The notes under the pieces are model-generated. The model saw only the letters and a list, made by a program, of their open reading frames with translations. It did not search any database and was not told the DNA's origin. Both the position numbers and the translations under genes were made by a program. 64,000 nt of DNA from Notospermus geniculatus (lineage: Eukaryota > Nemertea > Pilidiophora > Heteronemertea > Lineidae). Location of the stretch: positions 65,294 through 129,293 of the forward strand of contig NMRB01001186.1 in assembly GCA_002633025.1 (NCBI GenBank), in the 5' to 3' direction. Positions 62,496 to 64,000 of the stretch are shown here, in pieces. The first letter of the stretch is position 1; each line of letters opens with the position of its first letter.

Positions 62496-62730
62496 CTAGG
62501 AATCCACTGCTGATTTTCTGAGTTGCGACTTGCTTTGCAACCTGCTACCTGCGATTGAATACGATCGCAAGGAAATGATACCTCCGACCGATTGCCGACT
62601 GAAATTGACCACATCTTCGCCATTGGTGGAAATCACGTCTAGCGAGTCCACCACGGCCGGCGATCGAGTGCCCAGTTGCAAAGCAAGTCGCAACGCAAAA
62701 TCAGCTTGAAAATCAGCAGTGGATTCCTAG
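62496..62730 (-). mobile_element. MITE with CTAGGAATCC ends, copy 2 (inverted)
   Basis: Same element in the opposite orientation; about 45-base terminal inverted repeats (CTAGGAATCCACTGCTGATT and its complement). The interior matches copy 1 (CACGTCTAGCGAGTCCAC, CGATTGCCGACTGAAATTG). Confidence 0.75.
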
Positions 62731-63158
62731 CTTTAGGGGTTAATGACTGTGGTCACAATCTTCAACCACGCAACCTATCCGATCCGTGACTTGGTGATGT
62801 AAGACCAGGCTCGGCCAGGCATGACGGTGTCCAAGGATATTTGAATGGAAGTTACCCACAACAACAATTGGTCTGAGTTCGTATTCCTTCAGGACTAGCG
62901 AACACATGGCACAAGTCATTTTTGGTGTAGAGTGGTCCGTGCGGCATGTGGAGGGAGCGGGAGCAAAAAAACGTGGTCATCTGAAATATTGGTAAGAAAA
63001 TTTCGTTTCTTTTTGCTTCGTAGCATATTTAGTTATGCTGGCGGGCCTATGACGATGTGACTGTGTAGGGTAAATTCAGCCGACTCTCATTTCCACCGTT
63101 TCGACCGCGACTTGTGTTTAAGGCCTATGCGCCTCAAATGTACTTGGGATTCCAGCAG

Positions 63159-63537
63159 ATTATACTGAAATGTAATACATATGTTATTTTCTACTTCCAG
63201 GCCTTCTCTTGTATAGTGCGAGACAGAACTGAAAAAACTGGCCGCCACGAACCAGTCCACGTGAATGAAAGTTGGTCCATGGACTGACGCGTGTAATGGA
63301 TTATACTGAAATGTAATACATGTATGTTATTTCGGTTCATTTTCTACTTCCAGGCCTTCTCTTGTATAGTGCCATCCTCTCGAAACAGGGTCATTCAGGG
63401 TCATTCAGACGCATCTCCTACGATGGCCGAGTGAAATGACCTGAGTCTCAGGATGGTATAGTGCGAGACAGAACTGAAAATACTGGCCGCCACGAACCAG
63501 TCCGCGTGAATGAAAGTTGGCCCATGGACTGACGCGT
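63159..63537. repeat. direct tandem duplication, about 138-bp unit
   Basis: 63159-63296 recurs at 63299-63537; the second copy is longer because of an 85-bp insertion (63372-63456) plus its 7-bp target duplication and a short GTTCATTT indel. Confidence 0.85.
63372..63456. mobile_element. CCATCCT element, copy 2, with target duplication
   Basis: Ends CCATCCT and AGGATGG; flanked on both sides by TATAGTG. The neighbouring tandem copy has the uninterrupted TATAGTG at 63212-63218, so ends and target duplication are defined by comparison. It is an internally deleted, inverted version of 800-901. Confidence 0.8.
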
Positions 63538-64000
63538 GTTGATGGCGAGAGACATGAAGTGTTCCTGCCCTTCACGGAATGATGCAGTGAAACACGGTAA
63601 GTTGCTTTCTTTTTGTATAAGTCACACGATTGCACTCTATGACGGCTCCGACAATGTGTGACAGGAAGAGTTATCCGGGGTATAAAATGTCCGGCAAACG
63701 ACCTTTCCTGTCGGTGATCGACGAATGGTGTCGCCATCTCTAAAGTGATCATGGAACTATGCGCCCTGATGTGATGCCCCCGACTTCCATCTGTTGTTCG
63801 GCGTAAAGCCGCCCATACACGTTCAATATTATTGCACAATATGAGGACCAAAATGGGCAATATTATTGCCAATCTTTCTTCCACCCATCACGCCAGAAGC
63901 ACATGCCCCTATTTTGGGCCCCACATAGGCCCCTTTCGAAAGTCGGCCATTTCGGAGCAGTTTAAGCTAGACGACTGATTTAGACTTGTCTTGTCGAGTA

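Noticed and set aside
1-64000. CRISPR arrays, operons, rRNA genes or prokaryotic insertion
   Set aside because: No regularly spaced repeats, no ribosome-binding-site-led gene runs and no rRNA similarity; everything recognised is intron-bearing animal sequence.

Overview
This is a eukaryotic genomic window. Genes are split by GT-AG introns, there are polyadenylation-type signals, TATA boxes, tRNA-derived repeats and many short inverted-repeat elements. The protein matches are animal (WDR6, GANAB, RMND5, a CYP3/CYP5-clan P450). A secreted Cys-rich/EGF protein, strong polymorphism-like tandem duplications and about 30 copies of the octamer TAGGCCTA fit a marine invertebrate. I lean towards a deuterostome (echinoderm or hemichordate-like), but the sequence does not prove it.

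Layout. (1) 0.9-7.2 kb, minus strand: a complete 17-exon WDR6 gene whose exons I joined into one 1093-residue frame. (2) 9.0-11.8 kb, plus strand: GANAB (glucosidase II alpha) in a single coding block, head to head with WDR6, with two apparent one-base frameshifts. (3) 14.9-17.4 kb, minus strand: a 7-exon gene for a 432-residue secreted protein with two copies of a Cys-rich module I cannot name, followed by two compact EGF domains. (4) 18.9-23.7 kb, plus strand: RMND5, the RING subunit of the CTLH/GID ubiquitin ligase, head to head with gene 3. Its last coding exon is present twice. (5) 24.7-48.8 kb: about 24 kb without a gene I can recognise, rich in repeats and foldback elements; one candidate TATA box plus first coding exon lies at 39.4-39.6 kb. 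(6) 49.0-59.2 kb, plus strand: a complete 12-exon microsomal cytochrome P450 of 592 residues carrying an Asn-Gly-rich insertion between helices H and I. (7) 59.2-64 kb: 3' flank of the P450, a 408-base assembly gap, and several inverted-repeat elements, one of which shows filled and empty insertion sites side by side.

The genes do not form an operon. WDR6 acts in tRNA wobble-base methylation, GANAB in ER N-glycan trimming and RMND5 in protein degradation; the P450 is a membrane mono-oxygenase or isomerase type enzyme. The two head-to-head pairs may share promoter regions.

A second theme is assembly structure. At least six direct tandem duplications of 265-1039 bp occur, one with a single N exactly at its junction. 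They look like unmerged haplotypes, and one lies where a coding exon of RMND5 seems to be missing. Exon boundaries were worked out by hand from splice consensus, reading frame and remembered family sequences; no search was run.
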